Shown: positions 45,710 to 57,672, counted from the first letter of the stretch. The stretch: DNA of 64,000 nt from Pteria penguin (GCA_035048485.1 CM068586.1:33606563-33670562); one strand, 5' to 3'. Translations and numbers: made by a program. The notes: a model not told the origin generated them from the sequence alone.

Positions 45710-46663
45710 CTACTGTCTGTGTGAATTTGCACAAACATATTCTATACTCATCCATGTCTCCATGTCTGTATTGGCGGTATAAGCCTGCATATCGACCTGT
45801 GGCTTCAGTTCTTTCCTACCTTTGTCACTATACGTGGACAGAAGTATGTGTCTATCTGTATTCATCAGTTCTTGATCTAAAAAGTACAGGACTGCATCAT
45901 GATAATTGCGCTCGAATTTTAAAATGGTCTCCCTACTGCCGATCACAAATCTTCCATTTTGCAGATCTAATACGTCGTTCGCATGTAATTTTGAGGACTT
46001 GGCACTGTTGCTAGTAATAAATATGGAAAATCCGCTGATAATATTCGTTGCGATTCGCGATTGATTGAAATCCTCAGGTGGACAAACTCTAATATAGTTC
46101 GTATAGTTTTTGCCAATAAACATGTTTATATCCAACCATGCAAATAGAGCAGTATTAAAATATCGTCTCTTGACGGCGGTTGCCATGGCAGCGTATTTGG
46201 AGTGACCATCAGCTGCTAGTTTGGGTAGAAATGTTTTGGGATGATTCGTTGGGTAATTTCCTTCGAATGTTACTGAGTGAATCTGTTGAATAAGCTCAAA
46301 AGGCCACATTGTATCTCTGTTAATGCGTACTATTTTTGTTTTTGATGCAAAGTTTCTTCTTATTCGTTTAACGGTATTAGCAAATAGGTTGGAATCTGTG
46401 AAAACTATAAGTGGATTTGTAATGAGGGATAAAGACCCCAGACTGCGCACGCATCCTGATGACGTCATGTTAGTTTTATTTCCAGTGTCAGATAGCTCCC
46501 AATAGGTCAGGATAACAGTCACACTAGCGCCATCTGGTTTCTGTTCTTCTGTATATACCCGATATCTGTTCGTCTGTATAGGTAAATTGATGTTTTCAAA
46601 TGCAGCATAAGGTATTGCAATCTTCGTGTCTAGCATCTCCCCAAACGTCATAGAAACTGTGAC
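45710..46663 (-). CDS. HtrL/YibB-like gene, exon 2 (residues 38-354)
   Basis: Acceptor 'gtattttgtcacag' ends at 46664; the first codons read VTVSMTFGEM. It holds the whole catalytic-type domain in one exon with no internal stop, and ends ...MSIEYVCANSHRQ at the stop codon. Confidence 0.8.
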   Translation of the reverse strand, partial: VTVSMTFGEMLDTKIAIPYAAFENINLPIQTNRYRVYTEEQKPDGASVTVILTYWELSDTGNKTNMTSSGCVRSLGSLSLITNPLIVFTDSNLFANTVKRIRRNFASKTKIVRINRDTMWPFELIQQIHSVTFEGNYPTNHPKTFLPKLAADGHSKYAAMATAVKRRYFNTALFAWLDINMFIGKNYTNYIRVCPPEDFNQSRIATNIISGFSIFITSNSAKSSKLHANDVLDLQNGRFVIGSRETILKFERNYHDAVLYFLDQELMNTDRHILLSTYSDKGRKELKPQVDMQAYTANTDMETWMSIEYVCANSHRQ

Positions 46664-48556
46664 CTGTGACAAAATACAACAACATTATCATTCAAACCTC
46701 AAACTGCATTTTAAAATATACTAGCAATATTATATAACTGCTTTTGAAACCCTTTGTTACACACTGCTCCGGGTATGGAGATTTTCAGATTTTAAACATG
46801 TGCATTAAACCTAGATATAGGCTATGAATGATCATTCCAAGTGGCACTCGAACACGTGGCCACCGATGATAGTCTCCAATATCGGTATTTCTTTCGTAAT
46901 GCCGGCCTAATGGAAATGTTTAATAAACTGAAAATTTGTATTGGAGATCAAACATATTAATTTAAGAAATGACTGTAAAAATGTATCGATGTATAGACAA
47001 AATCCGATGCACAAACTACATAATCCGCGAAGCGGATTATATTTAGTGTGTAAATCGCTTTTTGTCAATACATCGATAGACAGAACTATTTTTACAATCA
47101 TTTCTTATAATTCAACATACATATATCGAACCAGAGTTGTGTTTTCGTGCGGCCCCGATTATGTATTAATCTAAGGGGCATTGTCTATACAGAAATAAAC
47201 TAAATTTTGCTCCATGCGTTTGTATATGCGTTATACGGTCAATGTGGAAATAAAACAAATTATACGAAAGAAAAGGAAAATACATCTGACTCATATATAT
47301 ATATATATAAGATAAGTCGCCACAGACATGCAGAAAACACAGGCATAGACACATAAATACATCACAGAAATATTTTATTGTAATGCTGTAATGGTACCAA
47401 CTAAATACAAACGTCACTCAACTGGTGTGTTTAACGGGTTTACGGGCCAACCTTTCCACACACCACAATATCAATACAATCAACGACTTTACATCAGACA
47501 ATTATGAATAATACTCCATACAGAAAACAAGGATCAACAGGTTACTCACGTTGAGAGGTCACGACAATATGAACTAGAATAGTATAATGGAATAAATATA
47601 AATATCAAAAGTATAAAGTAAAATCAATATGAGCCAACTGTGCTCTGCCCGTCTGAATGCGAGCTAAAGACACTGATCTGTAGGATATAACATTTCTGAG
47701 AGTCATGATTAATATAAAAAATCGGTTTGTAATTGCGCTATACATTACAATAACGCTTACATACCATTTGTTTATAATAATTATCTAGATTGTGCAGAAG
47801 TAGCATCATTTGTGAATTATTTATTTACACGATTTACCGGGGCTGTTTTGGTCTATTGAAGTATTTTTCAAGGGCGTTATAATGGAAATATCGGATGAAC
47901 ATTTTGTGTTTGGTAAAATTCTCAGTTAATTTACTTCAAACCGGAACAATTCATTTTTATAACAGAATTTAACACAGTACAAGGTCACACTTAATGACTT
48001 CCGGAACCTGTCATTGTTTTACTTGTCTTGGCTATAAATGAATTAATTATATAATACACAGATCGAAACACATATTTGCGGAGATTAACTTGGTGAATAC
48101 AAATGTGAAACATGGCAAAACATCAAAAAGTGAATGATGACAGCAAGAACTCGAGTTTGTGTTACTGCAATTCTCAGTTAAAAGTCTAACAAGATGCAAG
48201 AGAAATGTTCTGGGAGACTCTACCTCCCCATATCACCTCCCCCTCTTAACTAGTACATAAAAATAATAAATACGACATAACATCTGTTGCTTCCTGTGTG
48301 AGGCTTGATCACCCTCGGGACAGAATATATGATATACCTCCTGCTACATGAAACTAAAGCAGAGAATAGCACTTACTTGAGATTGAAGCATGCATGTGCT
48401 GATTGGTGAGGTTGGGTATCCTACGTAAAACACTGTAACACATACCTGCTGCGTCGTGAATTTGGAGCCCTCTCGAAACAGAATATCTATCATCAATGTG
48501 ACAATACTGACAATGGCAAGTCCTGCTAAAACTCGACACCATGACTTTGTCTCCAT
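45710..48556 (-). CDS. Type II membrane protein with HtrL/YibB-like (putative glycosyltransferase) domain, complete, two exons
   Basis: Exon 1 48556-48446 and exon 2 46663-45710 join in phase 0 to 354 aa. Exon 1 gives a short basic N terminus (METKSWCR), one hydrophobic segment at about residues 9-27 (VLAGLAIVSIVTLMIDILF) and a stalk, typical of a Golgi type II signal anchor. Exon 2 has the family blocks ITNPLIVFTDSNLF, KIVRINRDTMWPFELIQQI, YAAMATAVKRRYFNTALFAW followed by LDINMF, and late segments GRFVIGSRETILKFERNYHD and DRHILLSTYSDK. I recognise these as the HtrL/YibB family (Pfam HtrL_YibB), related to glycosyltransferases; the LD in AWLDINMF sits where a metal-binding acid is expected. 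Sequons NKT, NMT, NYT and NQS fit a luminal domain. The substrate is unknown. Start choice: the only ATG before the anchor in frame. Confidence 0.75.
46961..47110. mobile_element. 150-bp fold-back element in the HtrL/YibB-like intron
   Basis: A perfect centre ATAATCCGC-gaa-GCGGATTAT (47020-47040), with arms such as 'aagaaatga-tgtaaaaat' and 'atgtatcgatgtatagacaa' answered by 'ttgtcaatacatcgatagac' and 'atttttacaatcatttctta'. No ORF. Confidence 0.85.
47375..47720 (-). mobile_element. Retroelement 3' region, inverted copy in the HtrL/YibB-like intron
   Basis: In reverse complement it runs 'ctacagatcagtgtctttag', 'ctcgcattcagacgggcaga', 'cctgttgatccttgttttct', 'cccgtaaacccgttaaacac' and matches 25010-25330 block by block. 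It is a 5'-truncated copy of the element near 24.4-25.3 kb. Confidence 0.75.
48446..48556 (-). CDS. HtrL/YibB-like gene, exon 1 (residues 1-37, signal anchor)
   Basis: Donor CAG|GTATGTG at 48445. Encodes 37 residues ending EGSKFTTQQ. The pairing with exon 2 rests on phase, order, spacing (1.78-kb intron) and the topology logic, not on transcript data. An acceptor-like 'cttggcag' lies 15 bases before the ATG, so a 5' untranslated exon may exist further upstream. Confidence 0.65.
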
Positions 48557-48675
48557 GGAGCTCGTTCTGCCAAGATATACATTGTGCAATGTTTTATCGT
48601 TGGTGTCATTTGAAAGTGCTTTTAATAGTGTAAAAGCGTAATCAAAAACAGTATTCTTTCATTAATAAAACAAAA

Positions 48676-48680
<5 letters not shown>

Positions 48681-48730
<50 letters not shown>
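48681..48730. repeat. (GA)25 microsatellite
   Basis: Uninterrupted GA repeat about 120 bp upstream (in gene sense) of the HtrL/YibB-like start codon. Length likely varies between individuals. Confidence 0.97.
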
Positions 48731-48735
<5 letters not shown>

Positions 48736-48904
48736 ACTAAAGAATTATGTATAACCAAACGCAGGCAATATATCAAATAAAATACTGGAGTAACTAATGT
48801 CACATGACGATGGCACTAACAACAATGTGCGACGGTGGACATTCACGGACCCCTGAGCGTCTCCTGTTTGGCTTGCCACACCCACCGTGAATGTCCTTAA
48901 ATAC

Positions 48905-49190
48905 AGAAAAATAAGAGGCCCAAGGGCCTTAACGGTCACCTAGATGAGCAAGTCATTCTGAAGAAAATGTTTTATCTATACATTTATATAAAAAGTTCAG
49001 GCCAAATCACAACTCCTACAGAACAGTCGGTTATCTCTGATTTCATGAGAATCCTATCCCTATACAGTTTTGAAATCATCTCGGATATCTATGTTGTTAT
49101 ATGTAAAGATGATGGACAAATCCAAACCACAACTCCAAAAATCATGAAACCATAGGACATACAAAATCAGTGAAAATGAAAAACAAATGG
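48905..49190 (+). repeat. AGAGGCCCA-headed repeat, short copy
   Basis: Begins 'aagaggcccaagggccttaa' then 'cggtcacctaga', the same head as 58697 and 60479. The body 'aatcacaactcctacagaac'...'aaaccacaactccaaaaatc' contains one internal duplication. Confidence 0.6.
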
Positions 49191-49199
49191 AAAATAACA

Positions 49200-49910
49200 A
49201 AATATGTCTACTTGAAGAGCATATGTGAACCCCTGTGATGGAGTGAGATCAGGTGCCCGGGGAGAGTGAGCATCCCCCGACCGCCAGCAACACCCGTCAC
49301 ATATACCCCGCAGAAAGAGTCAAATCGTGTGAATTCCATATGTATCTATATATGGAGAAGTCGAAGTAGGTAACCTTCTAGTATAGAAGGTGTCAAATCT
49401 GTGTAAAGTGATCGGAATCGGTCTCAATCCAGAATATCATTTAAAAGTCTGGATAACGAGATATCATATGGAGTAATAAGAGTCTCGTAATTATGCGCAA
49501 GAGATTCTACACTTCTCACAAAGATAGCTGGAAGCTGGAAGGGATATTAAAGAAAATAAGATATGCTCTACTTAATGGCTGTGTTTATTAGATGTCGCTT
49601 AAATAACATTTTGAATGTATAACAGTCGCGTTTTCACACACACAAAAAAATCATGAATTAGGCTAAAACTCTACAAAAGAAGGGGAAACAGTTGAGGCGA
49701 AAAACAGTTATAAGAGGTGCCAAAACTTTGATTTTTCACATACCTTCTTAGACAACTCTGAACTATTTAGTTTTTTCAATTAATGTTACTAGCCAGGAAA
49801 AAAACTTTCTCAAAGAAATATAATTATATTTACCTTCATTTCTACAAAGTTTGGTAAAAATTTGATGGAGGATTCTGATAAACAATTTATTCTTTCATAT
49901 CTGCATTGTC
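49200..49910. other. No gene recognised
   Basis: Ordinary AT-rich DNA. No supported frame. Confidence 0.5.
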
Positions 49911-49924
49911 GGTTCTTTGTACTG

Positions 49925-50080
49925 AGTTTCTTTTGGATGGGATTTTGGGTTGGGCTGTGCTTTGTTTTTTGTTTTCTTTTATTTCGTTTTTGTTTTTTTG
50001 TTATTTTGTTTGTTTGTTTGTTCGCTTTTGTTTGTTTGGTTTTTGTTTGTTTGTTTGTTTTTTATTTCTTTTATTATAAA
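49925..50080. repeat. T/G-rich tract
   Basis: TTTG/TTTTG repeats. The hydrophobic frames across it are incidental. Confidence 0.8.
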
Positions 50081-50379
50081 TGTATTTAATAAGTTTTATT
50101 ATTATTTCTTCCATTTTAAGGAGTACTGTAGTAATACCATGTATGATCGAAACCATCTTCTTTACGGACCACATACGACGCAATTGGTCACTCGAGCTTT
50201 ACACACAGGTGCCTTAAAACTAATAGGGGAAATTAACAAATAAATTTGCATGAATAAGTTTCTCGTTTTACATTCAATTCTTAATTTGTTTTTTTTTTTA
50301 TGCGAACTATTCAATTATTCTTATTTATAAATCACCATTTCTAATGCTAGGTATAACAGAGGACATTAAGTGTTTGATT

Positions 50380-51005
50380 TGCCTGTCCTTCTGTCCCTCT
50401 GTCTTTCCATCATTCCGTTTGGTTTGGTTTTCGGATGATAACTTAAGAACTTTCAACATGTACCAAATTTTAATATATGCTTACTAATCAAGAGAGGAAG
50501 AACCCTATTGATTTTGGTTTAAAAGGTCAAAGGTCAAGGTCACATCTGACGAAAATAGACTGTAATTATTGGTTTCCGGATAATAATTCAAGTAACTTTC
50601 AACATATTGAAAACCAAATTTGGATATATGGTTACTTATCAAGAGAGGAAGAACCCTATTGATTTTGGGGTCAAAGTTCAGGTAGGTCAAGGTCACATCT
50701 AATTGAGAAAACCAAAATTATTGGTTTCCATTTGATTTTCTTATATACATGTATTGTCATTATCATTAACTTCTCGTCAGAATTTGATCATATTTCACAT
50801 ATTTTAAAGGCCAAGTTTTTTTTAAATAGAGGTTATATAAAACTTTATTAAACGGGAAGGATGCCTATAGATTTGATGGTCAATATGTCAAAAGGCGAGG
50901 TCATTGCTGATAATAGGAATTGTAACCCATGAAACTTATGATTTAGGAAAGATTTGTTGCTTTGTGTGTCCCACGGAGGGGGCATATGTTTTACAAATAT
51001 GCTCT
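50380..51005 (+). repeat. Interspersed repeat with about 150-bp internal units
   Basis: 'agagaggaagaaccctattg' at about 50490 and 50640, each followed by 'ggtcaaggtcacatct'; a third, diverged unit near 50850 and an end 'ggagggggcatatgttttac'. Same family as 38630-39000. Confidence 0.75.
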
Positions 51006-51174
51006 AGTTATAAAAAGATTATGGAAATATTTTTTGAAATTTCATACAGGTGAAGAGTGTTTTAAATGACATAATAAATGAATAAAATTATGAATAAATA
51101 AACAGACTTAGAAACAATTAAACGAATATGGTCTAAGACATAATCTTTTAATTTTATATAAAATTATATTGGGT

Positions 51175-51375
51175 CTTGACCAACAGGTCCCAGATTCGAC
51201 TTCCGACGATAACCGTTGTACTGTGGTGGTTGTGGGGAATAAAAGATCATTCACTTTTTTCGGGTGGCCTCGTTGTGGGGAATAAAAGATCCCTCACTGT
51301 TTCGGGTGGCCTCGTTGCATAGATCTAAATTTTTGTGCATCCTATCAGACAGATGCCGTTACCATATGATTGACT
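51175..51375 (+). mobile_element. SINE family A, damaged, with internal duplication
   Basis: B-box region 'caggtcccagattcgacttc', then 'tggggaataaaagatc-ttcact' occurs twice (51235 and 51276), and the body end 'agacagatgccgttaccata' survives. Confidence 0.7.
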
Positions 51376-51394
51376 GATTGACAATTCTTTTACT

Positions 51395-51637
51395 TTACTC
51401 CTCGATTATTTCTCGTATATAGTAATGGTATCTGCCTGATGCATTGCATAGTAGTTTATATCTGTGCATGAGCCCAACTGAAGCAGTGAGGGATGTTTTA
51501 CGTGACATACCTACAGTGACACGGTACCTCGGTTTTCACTGTCTCATCCGAAAGACAGAACACTAGTGTGCCCAGGGCTGGAGTCGAACTCGGGACACAA
51601 GCCGAGCACCTTATCCACGGGGCCACACCGGCATACC
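51395..51637 (-). mobile_element. SINE family A, inverted next to the previous copy
   Basis: In reverse complement it starts 'gccggtgtggccccgtggat', with B-box-like GAGTTCGACTCC, body 'ctgtctttcggatgagacag' and 'catcaggcagataccattac'. With 51175-51375 it forms a head-out inverted pair separated by only about 20 bp. Confidence 0.85.
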
Positions 51638-52044
51638 GTTACCATACTGATGCAGTAATCTTGTGACGTAAAATAAGATACAATCTAGACACGGAAGCCC
51701 GATCCCTTACTCCTCAAAAACGAGATGAATGAGAGAAGGAGTGAACAGCCGTGGGTATCTTACGTCGATGCTTCTGGATGGGAATTCTGTAATACACAGA
51801 CTTCCTATTGCCCTATTCATGGCGCTTTAATTACAGGAGTGTGTTTAGTTAGTGTCTCGGTTAGATATATACATGTATTTATGTATATATTTGTTGTTTG
51901 TCCTAACCGGCATATGTATGATGCCGCAATAATTGCGTATATTCATTGAAGTATCTCAGTATTGTTTATAAATATTCAATATATTTTGTATGAAATTCTA
52001 AATGTTTCTTTTACTTGATTCTTGATTGTTTCTTTGTTTAGATA

Positions 52045-52192
52045 ATTTATTTATTTTCTTAATTTCAATTAATTTGTTTGGTTTTTGTTTGTGTTTGTTT
52101 TTGTTTTTGTTTTTGGGGGGGTTTTTTTGGGGGGGGGGTGTTTTTCTTTTTTGTTTTTGCTTTTTGGGTTTTTTTTGTTTTTTAGGGGGCGG
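52045..52192. repeat. T/G-rich tract with long G runs
   Basis: Runs of 7 to 10 G between T-rich blocks. Same composition class as 2685-2871. Confidence 0.85.
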
Positions 52193-52199
52193 AGCGGTA

Positions 52200-53750
52200 T
52201 TATTATGAGTTAAGTAAGCCATTCTCCTGATCTTTTTCTTTCTTTCCTTCTTTTTATCTATATGTTTTTTATTTTTTCTTTCGAAAGAGGAAGACCCGCC
52301 CTGTTGCGTCGGCAACAGGTAAGCTTTAGTTATTTATTATTATATTTTCTCTTTCTTTTCACAACTCGAAAGATCTTTAAATGAGGAACACACATATGAA
52401 ACAGAAATAATTTTACTTATGGAGTAAAGGATCTATACACATTTAAAAAAAAAGGGGGGGGGGACTGTCTGTGTCGTAAGAAGAAGATTCTGACGACAAC
52501 GCCGAGTGCTTTCCTGGATATTCTCCGACGAGATAAAATTTATAATACTCCTATTCAAAATAAAATGTCATGGACCTATCTACTAAATATATATTCATAA
52601 CATTACACTTGCTGTGTATTCATACAGAGAGCGAAAAGTTCTCGTCACTGAAATGATTTTCTAATGTTAAACTTGTATATAAGAAAACAAAAATAAGTAA
52701 CATTTCACCAAAAACGTTTTAAAACGTGTTTCCAACATGCTGATAATGTTCCTTTTGTCAGATGAAATTCGTTTAACAACTCATCACACTGCTTTAAAAC
52801 TGAAACCCATATAAAAATTTTCAATTTTACCTTTTTGTTTATTTCCAAATATTCTTGTAAAATTCAAAAAATTAAAAAAAATCCCCAAAGGCTTTTTAAA
52901 AGTGCATACATGTAATTCGTACGGATAAAGTAAGAAATGACTGACAAACCTCCAAAACGCTGTGCGCTACGGAGAGTACTACAGAAGGATGCATTCCTAA
53001 CGAGTGTCAGACGGAACTTATCGTACCAGTACCTGTAAGGGGTGTCGTAAGGAAGGGTAATACCCATATATGCCGTACCTATAGACTGTCGTAAGGGTAG
53101 GCCCCATATATGACATGCCGGTAGACTGTCGTAAGTAAGCATAATGCACATACATATATACATTACTACACGTGTGTATACAATCGAAATAAATCAGCTG
53201 TGTTTTATATTTCGAATAAGGCTGTAAAACAGAGGTCCTGTGCTATGGTAGATTTAGGTATACGTAAAATTTTTCCGGTTTCAGACCACGAGTGGTCAAA
53301 GAACAGTAATTAACGAGAGTCGTGATTGGCTGATGTGATGTAGGGAGAGAGAGGGACTATAATGTATCAGGAGCTGATTGGATGAAATTATTTGATCAAT
53401 CTATAAATAAAGATTGATTCTGCTGTAAAATCATGATTTTTTTTTATCTCATTTGGCTAATGTAAAAATTGTATGACATAAAAAGAGGTTGTTGTTTACA
53501 TTTGAATTTTGGCAAATTTCTGGGGGTGACCCCCTTCCAGCATGATTTTCTCGAAATTAAGGTGGATAACCTATGGTAAACTGTTAAAACTCTGATAGAA
53601 GAGGGTCTGACAAACATTATGATATATGGATTATATATCGCTAAAATGTAGGATGTTGTGTAAATTTTGCTGGAAGTTTGGTAATTTAACATGGGACCCT
53701 ATGGGAAATGGAATTACTATGCTTTGACCGTGTCTACACTTTCTGTACAA
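52200..53750. other. No gene recognised
   Basis: AT-rich DNA with a G run at 52455-52463. Short repeats 'tgccgtacctatagactgtcgtaag' near 53070 and 53110 are local only. Confidence 0.5.
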
Positions 53751-53760
53751 AGCATGATTG

Positions 53761-54034
53761 AATATTGATTTATTGATTGATTTTTGTTTTACGTCACACC
53801 ACGAATATTTCACGTATATGGTGACGGCATCTGCCTGATGCGGGGCATACAAATTTTGACCTTTGCAACGGACCCACCCGAAGCAGTGAGGGATCTTTAA
53901 CGTGCCATACATACCACAACACGGGGCCTCGGTGTCTCATCCGAAAGACAGAACACCGGTATGACCAGAGCGGGACTCGAACTCCTGCCTCCCGATCAGG
54001 AGTCCAGCGCGATACCACTAGGCCACGTCGGCTT
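53761..54034 (-). mobile_element. Full-length SINE family A with short target duplication
   Basis: Reverse complement starts 'gccgacgtggcctagtggta', B box GAGTTCGAGTCC, body and AATC tail (seen as gattgatttattgatt at 53763). CATGATTG flanks both sides (53753-53760, 54035-54042). Confidence 0.9.
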
Positions 54035-54044
54035 CATGATTGGA

Positions 54045-55290
54045 TAAATGCATTTACTTTATGATAAGTAATCACTCTTGGAATAAAAGTCCCTCAGCGA
54101 TGTAGTTATGTATTTGGGTTCTTTGACCGTAATTGTTTAACAACAGGGAAATTCAGGATCATGTATTCATTTTTTATTTGATTTGCACATATACAAAACT
54201 AAACCTAGTACAACCTGATATTCCTGTTAAGGTGAAACGTTGAGTTTTGTATTTGTTTATATACCACTTTATCGCTGTAATACTATAAACAGAATTATTG
54301 AATAATTACAATCATTATAATTAATATCGCATCTGTTATAATTCATTACTTATAATGAAAATAACCTACTTATTCATGAATATTCCCGGTCATTTATTAA
54401 TTTCATTCATGTTTGAACACCATATAAGCGAGACAATTTTGGCGTGACGTTAACCAAGACAAAAATCACCTCGAACACTCTCCATGTTCATGCACCGATT
54501 TCCTTGATGTAGGGCGAAATATATATTTTTGTCTTGGAGCAATATATTTCGTTGGTGCTACAAGAGTAGATGCAGGCGTATATGAAAATGTATTCCTTTA
54601 GATGCCAAATGTTGATGAGAACACTACTAGAATTTATAAATCGCCCACTTTAGCAATGATATCACTATTGTCTAACTGTACATGTATTAATGACGATAGC
54701 ACGATAAAATGTGTTAACAAGACAAATCTTCAACTCTTACCTGGGTAATGCTTGATCGAATGCAAATACTTTCCTCTAACCTTTAACTCGGAAATTAAAC
54801 TTCAGAAGTCAAATATATTTATTAATTTTCTAAATCGTAAGATGAGTTACAGCTATTGTTGTATCATTATACAGAACCACATAGCTATGTGTTAATAAGG
54901 TAATACTAAACATCCGGATTTCACATTAGAGTGTTCGAAGATCAAATGTCTCTAGAACGATAACAAAACTCATAATTCTTTTCAAACTTTGTATATTGAA
55001 AGAAGTGTATAGTACCAAGAATTTGCAAACAAACACGTCATTCAATTAAAAATTATGGTTAACTTTTACGTATCTGAACTTGACTACGAAAACGTAGTGT
55101 TTCGTGCAGCACATTTTCATGCATGATGAGCCATGTTTTACGGAGAGCGTGCCAGATAATTAGTTTACTATTACTCATGTGTAGTGAAATACAAGATATG
55201 ATTTTATGTGACATCACACATGTGTTACTTACTTACAAAAAAACTGATTAATTTGGTTTTGAATATACAGTGCGAAATTGTTGTCTTTGA
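54045..55290. other. No gene recognised
   Basis: Contains a short inverted pair ('gaaatatatatttttgtct' against 'agcaatatatttcg' near 54515-54550). No coding frame supported. Confidence 0.5.
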
Positions 55291-55294
55291 TTGC

Positions 55295-55356
55295 TGGATT
55301 ATTTGTTTTGTTTTTGTTTTGTTTTGTTTTTTTTTTTTTTGTTTTTTTTTTTATTT

Positions 55357-55393
<37 letters not shown>

Positions 55394-55465
55394 TTTGTTT
55401 TTTGTTTTGGTTTTTTTTGGGGGGGGGGTTCTTTTTGTTTTTGTTTTTTTTTTTTATTTTATTTT
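55295..55465. repeat. Poly-T/G tract
   Basis: T runs up to about 30 with a run of nine G. Frames of Phe only are incidental. Confidence 0.9.
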
Positions 55466-56244
55466 ATTTTAATTTCATTATTCATTACTTATTCATGTTT
55501 AAAATTTGATATTATGCAAAACTTTTCTATCGTTTATGGAAAAGGACGACTGAATATATGTTTGGATATTAAATTATTACCATATTTTCATGATACTACG
55601 TTTGAAACTTATATTTTCCACGACTGCTACGAACAAATAACTTTAAAACTTGAAGGTCAGTATGCTACTTGCCAACGTGCAGTGGAACCTTAAATTCATT
55701 TTGATGTATACCGACAGACAGTGTAACTCTGTGTAGTCATCTTTTTACGGGTACATGTATTCCATATTATTCTCTATATAATAATATTGATTGAAGTAAT
55801 TTCAAACGTAAGTTGATGAGACATGGATATATGTTTTAAAAAAGAACAAACAAACAAAAAACAAAAACAAAACTTGCCCAAATTTTTAGTGTCATTCGCC
55901 CTCTACCTTCTGGATTTCCCCCTTTTCAAGATTTTTTGGCCATATATTTCAAAATATCCATATTCTTAAACCACAATATTCTTCTCTCTTTGGGTAAACA
56001 AACACCATGATAATGATAATGATGATACACGGATCTTGTTCATGTTATTTGGCTGTAACAATCCGGAAGTGAACTTCATGTCTCGCGTTATATCTTTCAC
56101 TAACTGGTCACATATAGTGCATCAATCCTGAAGCATGCATTCTTAGAAGTGTTTGTCAATTTGCCGTTCATTTCTCATTCAGATAAGTTATTATGGAAAA
56201 ATTATGAGTATCTACAAGCTCCAAACAGGACTTAAAATATTTCC

Positions 56245-56646
56245 ATGAAGCCATTGCAAACAATTTACTTACCAGAGTGTAAAACTCACAAGCGTTACCT
56301 TTTCCTTCACTCCAATGTTCTTTTCATGCGTATTGGTCGAAGAGGCCTGATTTATTTGTTTTTAATAAATCGTAATAATAAATCGTTTGACAGTATTGTT
56401 TTCAAGTGCAACAGATGTACACATATGGATTTTGCTCCGTTAAAGGTACTATTGAGCTTTAGGCATGCAGCATTAAGAAATTACACTACAGATATACATT
56501 ACGGCGATGCCAACGGGCATGCTCATTATGTGCTTCTACACAACTCATATATAATTTGCAACACTATTCCACTATACATGGTTTACGCATTTTATAAAGA
56601 AAGGGGAGATTGCATCGATTGCAGTTTTGTTTATTATATACCGTAG
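56245..56646 (+). CDS. Open frame of 133 codons, unrecognised
   Basis: ATG to TAG, ordinary composition, with Cys-x-x-Cys (CNRCTH) and a His-rich middle stretch (HYGDANGHAHYVLLHN). No family match from memory, and no splice sites that would extend it. It is longer than most chance frames here but remains unproven. Confidence 0.2.
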   Translation: MKPLQTIYLPECKTHKRYLFLHSNVLFMRIGRRGLIYLFLINRNNKSFDSIVFKCNRCTHMDFAPLKVLLSFRHAALRNYTTDIHYGDANGHAHYVLLHNSYIICNTIPLYMVYAFYKERGDCIDCSFVYYIP

Positions 56647-56649
56647 CAT

Positions 56650-57660
56650 GGATCCAGGATGTTATTCCTCTCTGAATCAGAAGGACACGGTATCTGGCTG
56701 ACTGCTCCAACCACCATACGTACATACGACTATGAGCATTGGTCTAACGAGCGGCAAGTTTACGACCTTCGGATTACCAGACTATATCCGAGTTTCGTTT
56801 CTCTTCTAATAAAATCTTAAATTTAAGTGCATGCGGCTGTCCTTGGGCGTGTGGTATGAACGAAATTCTTTAAGGTCAAATCTAACAAAAGGCTTAAAGG
56901 TTAAAAAGCCACAAAGAAAAGTGAAATCTTTTCAACACAACTACACAAAAGAAATGATCTCTTCGACTTAGAAATGATTGGAATTCCATAATCGAAACAT
57001 CAATGTTTGTTTTTATGGTAATACTAGAAAAAGTCCCACACAGGCGCAGGAAACATTTTGAGATCATATGGTGACATATTTGGTCGGACCGCGAGTAAAC
57101 TTAGGTCTGTATTCTAAATATGCCTTTTAAAGTCTTGACGTAAGCAACTTTAAAATTTAGCATGCAAGAATTCGGTAATCGTGACCTATATGTTTCGGAT
57201 GCAGTGAAATCCTTCCCCTCTCCGTGTTTTACAGTCATGCTATAATGTGTTTAGCAATTTTCTATGAGCAGGTACGTTTACAATGCATTTAAAGCGAATT
57301 TCGCTTATTCTCTTTACTTTAGATGTATCAAAAGTAGTGTTTCTTTCTTGACCTAATTATATTGCATGCCACTGTGTACATTGACTTTGCACGAAGAAGC
57401 TAGAAACAAATTACCGTATCTAATGAATTTGAAAGTGCTTTCTGAATTAAAGTGGGAATGACAGCATTATAAGTATAGCTGTGACAATTAAGGGTAAAGA
57501 TAACTGTATTAGTATCTGAATAGCCTCATATCATAATAACCAAATGAATATGTATATCGTGGTTTCTGTATTTCTTACACCATTGCAAGATTTCACCGAA
57601 GTAAATTGAAGTCTAGGTTTTACTGAACTGATGTTATCTAGATGTAGTAAAGTTGACCTT
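56650..57660. other. No gene recognised
   Basis: No repeats or supported frames seen. Confidence 0.5.
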
Positions 57661-57672
57661 GATTGTGCTTGC

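Noticed and set aside
55208..55693. 161-codon frame with a long Phe run, like a membrane protein
   Set aside because: The hydrophobic part is a poly-T/G tract. The rest has no recognisable domain.
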